Shown: positions 15,999 to 25,468, counted from the first letter of the stretch. The stretch is 64,000 bases of DNA from Mesorhizobium sp. B2-1-1 (GCF_006442975.2 NZ_CP083955.1:310001-374000), one strand, 5' to 3'. Made by a program: numbers and translations. The notes: generated from the sequence alone by a model not told the origin.

Positions 15999-18680
15999 AT
16001 GAAGCAAGGGATTCTTCCTGCTCAAGTCGACGAGGTAGCCTCTCTCTCGGAGGTTCCCGATCCGATACTCACCAATGAGTTTGAGGATTTCTTCGAGAAT
16101 GCCGCCATCGCACTTCACTTCGTCGGGAAAGATGGCACCATCCTGCGTGCCAATCGCGCGGAATTGCAAATGTTGGGATTCACGGCCGACGAATATGTAG
16201 GCCGCAACATTCGCGATTTCCACGCAGATCAGGTTGCTATTGGAGACATATTGGACCGCCTGTCCCGGCGGGAGGAACTTAAAAACCACCGCGCCCGGCT
16301 GCGTGCCAAAGATGGCTCGACCCGCTGGGTGGAGATAACCTCCAACGTTCGCGCATTGGGTGACCGCTTCCTCAATACCCGCTGCATCACCATCGATGTG
16401 ACTGAAACGGTCAAGGCGCAGGAGCTTATCCGCGAACAGGAGCGGCGCCTTGCCATCACCTATGAGAACGCTGCCGCTGGTATTGTGGAAGCAAACGCCG
16501 AAGGCCAACTGCTGCGGGTAAATTCCCATCTGTGTGACCTTTTGGGCTACACGCAGGATGAGCTGATTGGACGATCGATTTTTGACCGCACCTTTCCCGC
16601 CGATGCTGAAGCAGATCGCGAGCAGTATCGACGGCAAGTGGCTGGCGAGATCGACAGCTACACACTTGAAAAGCGATTTGTTCGCAAGAATGGATCAGTT
16701 TTTTGGGCTGTTGTGAATTCGTCGAGCGTTCATGACTGCGACGGGTCATTTCGATACGCTGTACGTGTCCAGCACGATATCAGCGAGCGCAAGCGGGTTG
16801 AGGCGGCGCTTGCCAAACGTGCCGAGGAACAGGGTGCGATACATCGATTCACCGAAATGCTGCAGCATGCGCGCACGCAAGAGGATGTGTATGCGCCGGC
16901 GCTCGATGCAATCCAACGTGCGCTCCAATGCCAGCGTGCTTCGATATTGCTGTTGGATAAAAACGGGCGCATGAAGTTTGTGGCTTGGCGTGGCCTGTCC
17001 GACACTTACCGCGTAGCGGTGGAAGGACACTCGCCTTGGTCAGCGGAGAGCCAAGATCCGCAGCCGATCTGTGTTGACGATGCACACCAAGCGGATTTGC
17101 CGGAAGAATTGAAACAAGCGATCCAGACTGAGGGCATTGGTGCGGTCTACTTCATTCCGATCACACAAGGTGGACGGCTTCTGGGCAAATTCATGGCCTA
17201 CTTCGACCAGCCTCAAGAGCACTCGGAACAGCAGATTGAAACGGGTCGGACCATCGCTCGTCAGCTCGGTTTCGGTATCGAACGCATAAAGGGCGAAATT
17301 GCTGCTCAAAGGCTGGCAGCAATCGTGGAGTCTTCCCATGACGCGATCGTCAGCAAGGATTTGAATGGGATCATTTTGACATGGAATCGCGGGGCTGAGC
17401 GCCTGTTCGGCTATTCGGCCTCGGAAGTGCTCGGCAAGCCGATCACGATCATCATCCCTCCGGATCGGCTGCAAGAGGAGCCGCTCATCCTGGGTCGAAT
17501 ACGCAAGGGCGAAATTGTCGATCATTTCGAAACAGTCCGGCGCCACAAGGATGGGTCGCTAGTGGACATTTCTCTGACTATATCGCCTGTCCGAGACGCA
17601 GCGGGCCGTATCGTTGGCGCCTCCAAAATTGCCCGGGATATAACTGCGCAGAAAATTGCGGAAGCAAAGGTGCGCGACAGTGAACGTCACCTTCAGGATC
17701 TTCTCGCGGCCATCCCTGCTGCAATCTACACGACCGATGAGCAAGGCAAGATCACCTATTTCAATGAGGCAGCGGTCGAACTCGCCGGCCGCACGCCGGT
17801 GATCGGCAGTGATGAATGGTGCGTCACCTGGAAGCTCTATTGGCCAGATGGAACGCCACTTCCTCACGACCAGTGTCCAATGGCTGTTTCCCTTCGTGAA
17901 GGGCGGCCGGTCCGGGGAGTTGAGGCGATTGCCGAGCGGCCGGACGGCACGCGGATTCCATTCATTCCCTATCCGACGCCGATGCGGGATGCAGCTGGAG
18001 CAATTGTCGGCGGCATCAACATGCTGGTCGACGTCAGCGAGCGCAAGCAAGCTGAGACACAACAGCGGATCCTGCTTAACGAACTCAACCATCGCGTTAA
18101 GAACAACATGATGATGTTGAAGTCCTTGCTTTCGGTAGCGGCCAGGACCAGTCAAAATTCGGAGGCTCGCAAGACGCTCGACGAGGCGAGCAAGCGAGTG
18201 GCAACCATGGCTGCGGCTCAACGTGTTCTCTACGACACCCCAGACGCATCCAATTTCAGCGCGCCACTTTTTCTCGGGGCCATTTGCGAAACGACAAAGC
18301 AGGTGTTTCCAGCGAACGTCCAACTCATTTGCGACGCCGATCCCATCCAGTTGCCCAACGATATCGCGATGCCGCTTGCGCTCATACTCAATGAGCTTTT
18401 GGTCAATGCCGTCAAACATGGATCTGCGGGCAAGGCAAGCATCATTCGGGTTGGGATCAAGCAGCACGGTCAAAAGCAGGTGTTGACGGTAGAGGATGAA
18501 GGTTCAGGTTTCGATCTGAGGGCGGTGCGTCCTTCCTCGTCAGGTTTGCGGTTGGTTGAGGGGTTGGCGCGACAGATTGGTGGGATTTTCGAAGTTGAGC
18601 GAGATCCGTCTCGTTGCATCGTGATTTTTTCTCAGGCTCCCGGGGAGAACGGCTTTGACCTTAAAAACGGCAATGTTTGA
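15999..18680 (+). CDS. PAS-PAS-GAF-PAS-PAS HisKA_2 sensor histidine kinase
   Basis: A soluble 893-aa kinase without membrane segments. Domains in order: PAS (~25-140), PAS (~145-270), GAF (~285-430), PAS (~440-560), PAS (~570-690), HisKA_2 with phosphoacceptor H698 in LNELNHRVKNNMMMLKSLLS, then HATPase (~780-885, N box LILNELLVNAVKHG, G box DEGSGFDL). HisKA_2/HWE kinases are the usual inputs to PhyR in the alphaproteobacterial general stress response. The ATG at 15999 was chosen over a GTG at 15981. The 3' end overlaps the response regulator gene by eight bases. Stimulus: unknown cytosolic signal. Confidence 0.92.
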   Translation: MKQGILPAQVDEVASLSEVPDPILTNEFEDFFENAAIALHFVGKDGTILRANRAELQMLGFTADEYVGRNIRDFHADQVAIGDILDRLSRREELKNHRARLRAKDGSTRWVEITSNVRALGDRFLNTRCITIDVTETVKAQELIREQERRLAITYENAAAGIVEANAEGQLLRVNSHLCDLLGYTQDELIGRSIFDRTFPADAEADREQYRRQVAGEIDSYTLEKRFVRKNGSVFWAVVNSSSVHDCDGSFRYAVRVQHDISERKRVEAALAKRAEEQGAIHRFTEMLQHARTQEDVYAPALDAIQRALQCQRASILLLDKNGRMKFVAWRGLSDTYRVAVEGHSPWSAESQDPQPICVDDAHQADLPEELKQAIQTEGIGAVYFIPITQGGRLLGKFMAYFDQPQEHSEQQIETGRTIARQLGFGIERIKGEIAAQRLAAIVESSHDAIVSKDLNGIILTWNRGAERLFGYSASEVLGKPITIIIPPDRLQEEPLILGRIRKGEIVDHFETVRRHKDGSLVDISLTISPVRDAAGRIVGASKIARDITAQKIAEAKVRDSERHLQDLLAAIPAAIYTTDEQGKITYFNEAAVELAGRTPVIGSDEWCVTWKLYWPDGTPLPHDQCPMAVSLREGRPVRGVEAIAERPDGTRIPFIPYPTPMRDAAGAIVGGINMLVDVSERKQAETQQRILLNELNHRVKNNMMMLKSLLSVAARTSQNSEARKTLDEASKRVATMAAAQRVLYDTPDASNFSAPLFLGAICETTKQVFPANVQLICDADPIQLPNDIAMPLALILNELLVNAVKHGSAGKASIIRVGIKQHGQKQVLTVEDEGSGFDLRAVRPSSSGLRLVEGLARQIGGIFEVERDPSRCIVIFSQAPGENGFDLKNGNV

Positions 18681-19152
18681 GACAGGCCGAACGGGGGAGT
18701 CGAACCAGCCATTCAGACCTCAGTTGGTTTTCTCCAGAGATGATGGGATTGGAGCAGAAGCGAGAATTTCCGGCAAACCATGCATCATGATCGTCGAAGA
18801 CGACTACCTCATAGCCCTCGATGTCGAGGCTAGTCTTAGCGATGCCGGTTTTGTGTTGGCTGGGATAGCCAGCACAGCCGAGGAGGCGATCATAATTGCG
18901 CGCTCGGCTCAGCCTGCGATTGCCCTGATGGATATCCGCTTGCTTGGCAAGCGGGACGGAATTGACGCAGCGTTGGAACTCTACCGGGACTTCGGCATAC
19001 GGTGCATCTTCGCAACCGCGCACGCTGACCGCGACGTAAAGCTTCGAGCCGAAGCGGCAAGACCACTCGGCTGGGTTCAGAAACCCTACTCTACGGCGAT
19101 GCTCATCGAAGCCATCCAAAACGGTTTGCAGGAGCTCGACAACAAAGGCTGA
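18673..19152 (+). CDS. Single-domain response regulator
   Basis: A 159-aa protein with a ~33-residue leader and one receiver domain. The acidic pair is in VEDD (42-44), with phosphoacceptor D87 (ALMDIRL), the Thr switch T115 (CIFATAHAD) and K137 (VQKPYS). No output domain follows, so it works by protein contact or as a phosphate sink. It overlaps the kinase by eight bases (ATG at 18673; a TTG at 18655 is an alternative), so the pair is surely co-expressed. Single-domain regulators such as SdrG modulate the general stress phosphorelay in other alphaproteobacteria; a similar role here is inference. Confidence 0.9.
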   Translation: MFETGRTGESNQPFRPQLVFSRDDGIGAEARISGKPCIMIVEDDYLIALDVEASLSDAGFVLAGIASTAEEAIIIARSAQPAIALMDIRLLGKRDGIDAALELYRDFGIRCIFATAHADRDVKLRAEAARPLGWVQKPYSTAMLIEAIQNGLQELDNKG

Positions 19153-19470
19153 GCGTCACAGCCGGCAGCCAGTGCTGGCGAAGCCCTGGCTTTGAAATTA
19201 ACGGACGTAATCTTCGTTGCTATCGCGAATTGGTACGCTCCAAGCTGGCCGGCTGATCGATTGCGACTGTACGCATACAGACCACCGGATCCATTTTGCC
19301 TGGCCTGACAACCCAGGAGGCCTGGTATCAGGCCAATAGCATGGGCCTGCAATCATACCGGGTTTGGTTAGATACCATAGTGCCGACAAATCTCTCCGTC
19401 ACTTCGACCGAAGTCCGGCTTCGGGCCGTGGCCATGGAACTGCCGAAGGGCATCGGCACACCACGGCAGC

Positions 19471-19712
19471 GCGATTGGCTACTCGGAGTATGTCGCAGGG
19501 ATTTCCGATGTGAGCTTCTTCGGCGAAGCCGCCAAACGCTGTCTCGACATCGTGCACGCAAACACGCCCGCATGGAAGGACACCTTACGATGGACGTCGC
19601 AGAGTGGGTTAGCCAATCTCCCGACCGTCAATATCGGCCCGTGGTGGCGCGACTACCATAGATCGCTGGAGAGGCTGCACACCGGCTATGCGCGTTCGAT
19701 GTCCTGCCCGTC
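19471..19712 (+). pseudogene. M20 peptidase (RocB-like) C-terminal fragment
   Basis: The plus frame reads IGYSEYVAGISDVSFFGEAA, then ANTPAWKDTLRWTSQSG, LANLPTVNIGPWWRDYHRSL and ERLHTGYA, with FDVLPV in the next frame. This matches the end of RocB-type M20 metallopeptidases (ISD-x-SYF; N-x-GP-x-RD-x-H). No start or N-terminal half is present, and the last codons are shifted. It is a dead fragment. Confidence 0.6.
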
Positions 19713-19946
19713 TCTCGGCGATGTCTGCTCCAGGACTGCTCGCCCTCTTCCTGACCGGCGCTTTTTCGGTCGGCAGTTAGAGCTCGGGGCCGTTCGGCAC
19801 GGAGCCGCTCTTCTTGAACGGATGCCATCGACGACCGCTTTCCAGACGCAAGCGAAGGTGCTCCCGCTGCCCGACCTGAACGTCGCGGACCGTCAGTCGG
19901 AAAGGACCGACGCATCCGGCTCGGCTGCTAGCCGAGCGTGCGAATC

Positions 19947-19971
19947 GGAACCAAAGTTTGAGGAGCAAGTT
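19947..19971 (+). promoter_or_regulatory. EcfG-type promoter, near-consensus
   Basis: GGAAC, 16 bases, AGTT, about 50 bases before the EF-hand gene start at 20022. Confidence 0.55.
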
Positions 19972-20021
19972 TGGCCGTGAACGCCGAAGTTTGGCACAAC
20001 CATCCAAGGAAGGAGAAGCCG

Positions 20022-20547
20022 ATGAAAGCGCAATGCGGGCCGGCGGCAGTTTGCCGCTGCTTTGGTTTTGTTGAGCTTGCCGGCGATGGCCCAGACGAGC
20101 GGGACACCGGACCTTAAGCTGCCAACGCAGCAGTCTGGATCCACGCCGCCCCCCGGCCCCACCGGACATATCGACGACCAGACGCGTGAAATGATGCGCC
20201 AGATGATAGACGAGATGTTGCAGGAAAAGCTGCAGGGAGATGGCGGTCCCGAAGGAGGACCTCCGCACCGCAAAGGTTGGCACCGGGACATCGCACAAGG
20301 GCCTCGCGAGGCGGGCAGGATATCTCGAAAGGCTGATCGCATGGGGCCCCGCATGATGTACTTTGCCCGTATGCAAATAATGTTTGCGATAATGGACGCC
20401 GACGGCGATGGAGCCCTTTCGCACAGCGAGATCCAGGATGTGATCGGGCGGATATTTGACGCCGTCGACGAGAACGGCGATGGCAGGATTGACCTCGAGG
20501 AGATTCAATCCTTCTCACAGGGTCGTGGAGGTGGAGACATGCAGTAG
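20022..20547 (+). pseudogene. Secreted EF-hand protein, frameshift in the signal peptide
   Basis: The body (from ~20031) encodes a cleaved-signal remnant (FAAALVLLSLPAMAQTSG), a Met/Gln-rich helix and two canonical EF-hand loops (DADGDGALSHSEI and [13 protein letters not shown]), so it is a periplasmic calcium-binding protein. The ATG at 20022 has an excellent AGGAG six bases upstream but is in the wrong frame. Dropping one G after ATGAAA gives MKRNAGRRQFAAALVLLSLP, a textbook signal peptide. As given, expression would need the internal TTG at 20062, which would cut the signal peptide short. Confidence 0.7.
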
Positions 20548-20575
20548 CGCCCAAAGGGGCGCCTGGCTCCTGTTC

Positions 20576-20762
20576 CTGGCCGCCATACTCGCCCGACCTC
20601 AACCCGATCGAGATGGCCTACTCAAAACTCAAGGCGCACCTGCGAAAGAAGGCGGCCAGAACCTTCGACACGCTTTGCGAGGCTCTCGGCGATATCTGCC
20701 ACCTGTTCGAGCCAGCCGAATGCAGAAACTTCTTCAAAGCGGCCGGATATGAGGCCGATTAA
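20576..20762 (+). mobile_element. IS630-family transposase C-terminal fragment
   Basis: The frame encodes [20 protein letters not shown], then [20 protein letters not shown] and a terminal [10 protein letters not shown] stop. The DLNPIE block holds the last acidic residue (E) of the DDE triad. Everything upstream of it is missing and no terminal inverted repeats are evident. It abuts the 3' end of the EF-hand gene. Confidence 0.85.
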
Positions 20763-21004
20763 TCGCGACACGCTTGAGGCAGAAAAATTGCGCGGGCGCC
20801 AAAGCTGTCCGGTCTCGGCCCGCCAAGTCCCGGGAACATGGCCGCGAAGAGGACCATTTGTTCACCTGACCTGCGGCGGGAGGTGGCCATGCGCGGCCTG
20901 CGGCAGCTCTCTTTTGGCATGAGAAGCCCGGTCACAGGTGCTTGAACCGCGAGCGGCAAGGACGGCTGATCAGGCGATGAGGCGGAGAGATTCGGACGTT
21001 CCCC

Positions 21005-21226
21005 TCAATCCGCCATGCCGGCCTCATGGGGTACTATTGCGTCGAGGATTGCGTTGTACAAACTGACGGTATCTTCCTCGATTTCTGTGCTGCTGATGCC
21101 AGCCGCTTTCGCATCCGAAAAAAGCTTCTGGGTGAGTTGGGCAACCGAGGTGACATCCGCCCCGACTGTTTCCGGGACGTTGCTTGATATCCATTTGTGA
21201 AGGAAGTTGGTTCCACGCGTGCTCAT
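21005..21226 (-). CDS. DUF768 protein
   Basis: A 73-aa acidic protein (MSTRGTNFLHKWISSNVPET, then ADAKAAGISSTEIEEDTVSL-like core) of DUF768, a family I know almost only from Mesorhizobium, where it occurs in many copies. The function is unknown. The ATG at 21226 overlaps the stop of an upstream 46-aa membrane protein (ATGA), so the two are coupled. Confidence 0.85.
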   Translation of the reverse strand: MSTRGTNFLHKWISSNVPETVGADVTSVAQLTQKLFSDAKAAGISSTEIEEDTVSLYNAILDAIVPHEAGMAD

Positions 21227-21363
21227 CGAGAAAACAACCACCAGATGAACAGCGCGCAAGCCCCAACCACAACCGCTGAGACCGCTATCAAAATGCCCCT
21301 GCCGTTCTGCCATCCGGGCGGCGGCGGAGGCACCACCTTTTCAGGCTTGGTTCGATCGTCCAT
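21223..21363 (-). CDS. 46-aa single-span membrane protein
   Basis: The frame begins MDDRTKPEKVVPPPPPGWQN, followed by one transmembrane helix (GILIAVSAVVVGACALFIWW) and LFSR. The layout is a proline-rich cytoplasmic N-terminus plus a single helix. It overlaps the DUF768 start by four bases. It is too short for most gene finders. No family is recognised. Confidence 0.6.
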   Translation of the reverse strand: MDDRTKPEKVVPPPPPGWQNGRGILIAVSAVVVGACALFIWWLFSR

Positions 21364-21609
21364 TCCGCAACAAGCTGCGGGGAGATCTTAGGTTCCGCTA
21401 ATCCCGTTTCGCGGAAAATAACTTGCCATGGCTGCCACACATTCAATTTTTCACTCCAGCGAAAGAACCGCCTTTTTCAGCCTTCGGCTCCGACCTGCAG
21501 GAGGTGCTAAGGCCGGGTCAGTGAGAACAGCACGCCTGGCGATTTGCTCGCGTCGGCATACCGGCGATTTCTGGCCGCGAACCGCGTATTGCTTGAACAC
21601 CTGACGTCC

Positions 21610-21780
21610 CTAGTTGCGGTCTCTCAAAAACCTCGCCTCCCGCAGCAATGAATTCCAATCGGGGCCGATGAGCTTGATCAGGTCACGCGCCTGGCGTTCC
21701 GAGATGCCGACTTCTTTAGCCAGCCGCCGAGCAAGAAGCCGCATGCCCTCGTCTTCGCGTTCGCTGCCGTCATCTTCCAT
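21610..21780 (-). CDS. 56-aa DUF3606-like protein
   Basis: The frame begins MEDDGSEREDEGMRLLARRL and continues AKEVGISERQARDLIKLIGP then DWNSLLREARFLRDRN. The helix-turn-helix-like core (VGISERQARDLIKLIG) resembles the small DUF3606 proteins of rhizobia, though I am not certain of the family. AGGAGG stands 5-10 bases before the ATG, and a decayed paralogue lies at 43770-43907. Both facts support a real gene. Confidence 0.65.
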   Translation of the reverse strand: MEDDGSEREDEGMRLLARRLAKEVGISERQARDLIKLIGPDWNSLLREARFLRDRN

Positions 21781-21925
21781 CGAAACCTCCTACGGCCGAA
21801 CGTGGCAGCGCTGGTTTGGTTTCGCCAGGCAAAAAAAACCGCCGGCCGGAGCAAGCGGGCGGATTGTATTGACGAATTTGGGCCGCCCTTCTTGACGAGA
21901 CGCATCACCGCCACAGAACTACCAA

Positions 21926-22138
21926 ATGACTTCAAGGATCGACGCAACTCGCGACCTAATGCTTTCGGATACCGCCGACCTAGTTGCTGCTGCAAGTGCG
22001 GCCCGGGAACTCTATGGCCCAGACGCGGCAACGGCAGTGGTCTACTGCGCCATGGAAGCACATTTCGCTGGGCGGACGGCCGATTTTCTTTTCTGGTTTG
22101 ATGTTTTTCGCGACCTGATTAAGCCCAAAGCTCAATGA
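21926..22138 (+). CDS. Hypothetical 70-aa protein
   Basis: MTSRIDATRDLMLSDTADLV, then AAASAARELYGPDAATAVVY and FAGRTADFLFWFDVFRDLIK. A soluble, all-helical small protein with an Ala-rich middle, and a pattern seen in other unannotated rhizobial small proteins. The ribosome site is weak. No function can be given. Confidence 0.55.
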   Translation: MTSRIDATRDLMLSDTADLVAAASAARELYGPDAATAVVYCAMEAHFAGRTADFLFWFDVFRDLIKPKAQ

Positions 22139-22846
22139 AGCGGCGTGAATAAAGGGCGAGGTAGGAGGCCGTTTGACCGCGCGTCCTGGCCGTCTGGAAT
22201 CCGTTTGGAGAACGGCAAGGACATACTCCTGGAACTGATTGGGAATGGCCGAAGGAGCCGCGCTCGCTGGCAGCGAAGGCATCCCCCGATGAGAAGTAGC
22301 GCGGCCAACACGAAGCTCTATCGCCGCGCATCACCCGACCTGACGCCAGAACATGGACGGCGTGCCATCGATGCCCGCGGATTAACTATCGAACTACGCG
22401 GATTATTGTCGGATCAGAAGCAATGACCGCCAGAACCTGCTCGTTGCAAAAGAGGCGAAAGGCTGCCGCCTACGCAAACTGAGGAGCCCTGCAATCTGGT
22501 CGACGCCGATTACATCACGGCGCAAGCGGGGTGGCGCGAACCCGCACACTCGGATGCGGCTAGAGTTCCGGGTTTTCGGCAATTTGCTGGCGGATATCGG
22601 GAAAGGCATTGAAAAGGGCCCAGCGTCCCCGTCTGGAGATGCCAGAAGCTCTTTTATAGACGCGGGTGGACGCCCGCATTGCCACAGCCCGGCCCTGTTC
22701 AGCCTGTCGTGGGTCCACTGAGGAAAACCGCCACCCGCGCTGGATCCGGTGATCCCAATTGCCGGCAAACTGGTCGATAGGGTTAAAGCTATGGCGCAGC
22801 ATTGTTGGATATCGCCCGCCGATTTAACCCGGGCCGCGTCTGACAC
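22139..22846. other. 700-bp stretch without a recognised gene
   Basis: Several open frames of 80-150 codons exist on both strands, but none shows a family signature or a good start. A minus frame at 22560-22760 (FSSVDPRQAEQGRAVAMRAS ... NAFPDIRQQIAENPEL) looks the most protein-like and may be a remnant. Confidence 0.3.
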
Positions 22847-25468
22847 TTAGCTGACTGCGCGCAGGCGCCGAGACCGAACAAAGAGTTGTAGTCCCTCGGA
22901 ATCCAACGCATGGCCGAAGGCATAGCCTTGCAGTATGTCGCAGCCCAAATCTCCAAGCATCCGTGCGTGCTGCATCGTCTCGACACCTTCTGCTATAATC
23001 TCGATACCCAGGGACTTGCCGATCTCAATGATCGACGACACAACCTGCCTTCGTTGCGGAGATTTGACGATTGGAATGATCAGCTGCCGATCTATTTTCA
23101 ACCGGCGGGGCTGTAGCTTGAGCAGGCTGACTATAGAGGCATAGCCCGTGCCGAAATCATCTATCTCTATATCGATGCCGAGTTCCTTTATTTGATTGAC
23201 GTTCCATGCAATCAAATCATCGCTGCCATCCAGGAAAATAGACTCAACAAGCTCGAACGAAACCGTTCCCTTTTTGATATCTAATTTCCTTAAGCTCTTT
23301 ATGAGTTCTTCGTCATGAAGACGTCGCGCGGAAACGTTGACCGATACCCGTGGTATATGGAGATTTGCATTGGACCACTTTGCAAAATCTGAAAGTGATT
23401 GATTCAGTATGGATCGATCGATCATCGAGACGACATTTAACTCGTCGGCAATCCTTAGGAAGGCATCCGGCGCTAAAATTCCCCGCTTTGGGTGTCTCCA
23501 TCGCGCAAGCGCCTCGACGCCGACGATTTCGAGGGTTTTTGCATTAAATTGAGGCTGGTAGAAGGCTATGAACTCATTGCGCTCCAGGCCGCCGAGAACT
23601 TCGTCGGCAATCCGCTTCGTGTCGACGATCTCGCTTTGCATCACCTCGGTGAAGAAATCATATCGGTTGCGCCCACGCGTCTTTGCCTGGTAAAGCGCGA
23701 TGTCGGCATTCACCAGCAGATGCTTGCCTTCGATGTCATTGTCGTTCTCGACTGCAATCCCCACGCTAGCACCAAAGCGGCAGCGGTGGCCGTGGTAGTA
23801 AACAGGTTCGCTCATCTTGCTGATGATGTCGTCAGCCAGCAGCCCCAGTTGCTTAGTATGCTGCACAGTGCACAGGACCACGAATTCGTCGCCGCCAATA
23901 CGAGCGACGAAGCCGCCCTCCCCTACCTTGGATCGCAGCACGGTAGATGCGTGAACCAGCATCGCGTCACCCGCGGCGTGGCCAAGTGTATCATTGATGT
24001 GCTTGAACCGATCGAGGTCGATGTGAAGCAGGCCCACATGACCGCAGTCTCGCCTAGCTTTTGCTACGAAGTCTTTCAGTACCTGGTCGAGGTAACGACG
24101 GTTGGGCAAACCCGTCAGAGAGTCGTGAAGTGCGATATGCTCTATGCGCGCCTTGGCAGACTCGAGTTCTGCATTTTTCGTCTCCGACAGCTGTTTTGCG
24201 CGAACCAGGTCGCTGTTGAGCAGGACGTCGGCCGTTACATCCCATTCCGCGCCAATCATCTTGGGCGTCTCGTTTGGGGCTTGGTATATGGTGGCCTTGG
24301 ATCGGACGTAACGAATTTCACCACCTGGACGGACAATCCGGTACTCCGACGAATATGTTCCGCCGCTGGCCACAGCACTGTTGAAATCTGCGTTGGCGCG
24401 GGCCAGATCCAGGGGGTGAATTGCGCCCGCCCAATCCGAATAGCCGCGAGGACCTCCATCGCTGGGCTTGCCATATATTTCGTTCACGCGATCATCCCAC
24501 GACAGGTCATTGGTCGCGAGATCATGTTCCCAAACGCCAATGGCTGACGCCTCCAGAGCAAGTTCTAGGCGTCGGGACAATCGACGCAGTTCCGTATAAT
24601 TGCGCTGCCTTTCACTAAGCAGCCGACCTGCTACCAGGAATGGGATCAGGATCAGCGCCCCGGCCGCGGCCATGATGGTACGCAAGAGCCAAGCGTTGCT
24701 GGGGGTCGAAGGCCAGCCGTTTTTGGGGACGGCTGCGATCTGCCACGAACCGGACGGAAGCAGAACTTCGGCCGTCACCGGATTGCTTTTGCGGATGTCT
24801 GCAGAGCCAAAAAATTGAACTCCGCTTGGGCCAAGGGCATCTTTCCCTATGAGCGCGATATCAATCCCGAGATCATCGTCAAACAGGCCGCTCGCCTTGT
24901 AAAGGCGCTGCACATCGACGACCGCGGATATGATGCCCCAAAATCTTTCACTGTTGCCCGCACTCGACACGAAAACCGGAAAACGGCCGATGAAGCCCTG
25001 GCCTCCTTGCTTCAGGTCGACGGGGCCGGCAAGAATCAACTTGCGCTCGTCTCGCGCCCTTAGCGCGGCCTTGCGTTGCCAATCATCCTTGCGGTAGTCG
25101 AGGCCCATCGCCTTCTCGTTGCCCTTCAGCGGATACAACAAGGAAACGACCAGATCGGGCGCGCCGGCAATGTTGTTCAATTGTGAGTTTTCGCTGAACA
25201 GGTTTCTCGCGAGAGAAGCAAAGCGTTGCTGTCCCATATAGGGTTCCGTCACGACCGTCGCGACCAGTCCATGCACAAGTTGGAGGTTTCCGCTGATGTT
25301 ACCTTCTAGCTTGGCGCGAATTAGATTTACCTTGACCAGGACATCCGCGCGGGCGGCTTGGTCCGAAACGATTTTGTTTTGATGGTCCGCATACGCTGCG
25401 CTGATGGCAATAACCAAGACCGCCATGGCGGCCGGAATATTCACCGAAGAAAAAACGGCATCCTTCAT
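22847..25468 (-). CDS. Membrane GGDEF-EAL protein with sensor and PAS domain
   Basis: An 873-aa cyclic-di-GMP enzyme. Layout from the ATG at 25468: helix (~8-25), CHASE-like periplasmic sensor (~30-255), helix (~260-282), PAS (~295-415), GGDEF domain with intact RIGGDEFVV (GGDEF ~525-529), and EAL domain with intact E-A-L (~652-654), the DDFGTGY loop and EGVET. Both active sites look competent, so it could make or degrade c-di-GMP. A TTG at 25498 would add ten residues. It stands alone on the minus strand, with no EcfG-type site seen upstream. Confidence 0.92.
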   Translation of the reverse strand: MKDAVFSSVNIPAAMAVLVIAISAAYADHQNKIVSDQAARADVLVKVNLIRAKLEGNISGNLQLVHGLVATVVTEPYMGQQRFASLARNLFSENSQLNNIAGAPDLVVSLLYPLKGNEKAMGLDYRKDDWQRKAALRARDERKLILAGPVDLKQGGQGFIGRFPVFVSSAGNSERFWGIISAVVDVQRLYKASGLFDDDLGIDIALIGKDALGPSGVQFFGSADIRKSNPVTAEVLLPSGSWQIAAVPKNGWPSTPSNAWLLRTIMAAAGALILIPFLVAGRLLSERQRNYTELRRLSRRLELALEASAIGVWEHDLATNDLSWDDRVNEIYGKPSDGGPRGYSDWAGAIHPLDLARANADFNSAVASGGTYSSEYRIVRPGGEIRYVRSKATIYQAPNETPKMIGAEWDVTADVLLNSDLVRAKQLSETKNAELESAKARIEHIALHDSLTGLPNRRYLDQVLKDFVAKARRDCGHVGLLHIDLDRFKHINDTLGHAAGDAMLVHASTVLRSKVGEGGFVARIGGDEFVVLCTVQHTKQLGLLADDIISKMSEPVYYHGHRCRFGASVGIAVENDNDIEGKHLLVNADIALYQAKTRGRNRYDFFTEVMQSEIVDTKRIADEVLGGLERNEFIAFYQPQFNAKTLEIVGVEALARWRHPKRGILAPDAFLRIADELNVVSMIDRSILNQSLSDFAKWSNANLHIPRVSVNVSARRLHDEELIKSLRKLDIKKGTVSFELVESIFLDGSDDLIAWNVNQIKELGIDIEIDDFGTGYASIVSLLKLQPRRLKIDRQLIIPIVKSPQRRQVVSSIIEIGKSLGIEIIAEGVETMQHARMLGDLGCDILQGYAFGHALDSEGLQLFVRSRRLRAVS

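Noticed and set aside
15825..16637. 270-codon minus-strand frame opposite the kinase start
   Set aside because: It is the antisense of the PAS domains, with no conserved content or ribosome site.
17559..18473. 304-codon minus-strand frame inside the kinase gene
   Set aside because: It is the shadow of a clear HisKA_2 kinase on the plus strand.
20547..20562. Terminator behind the EF-hand gene (GCGCCC-AAAG-GGGCGC)
   Set aside because: The stem is good but no T run follows, and the sequence runs straight into the IS630 remnant.
23492..24547. 351-codon plus-strand frame in the GGDEF-EAL gene
   Set aside because: It is antisense to an intact enzyme with both catalytic motifs.
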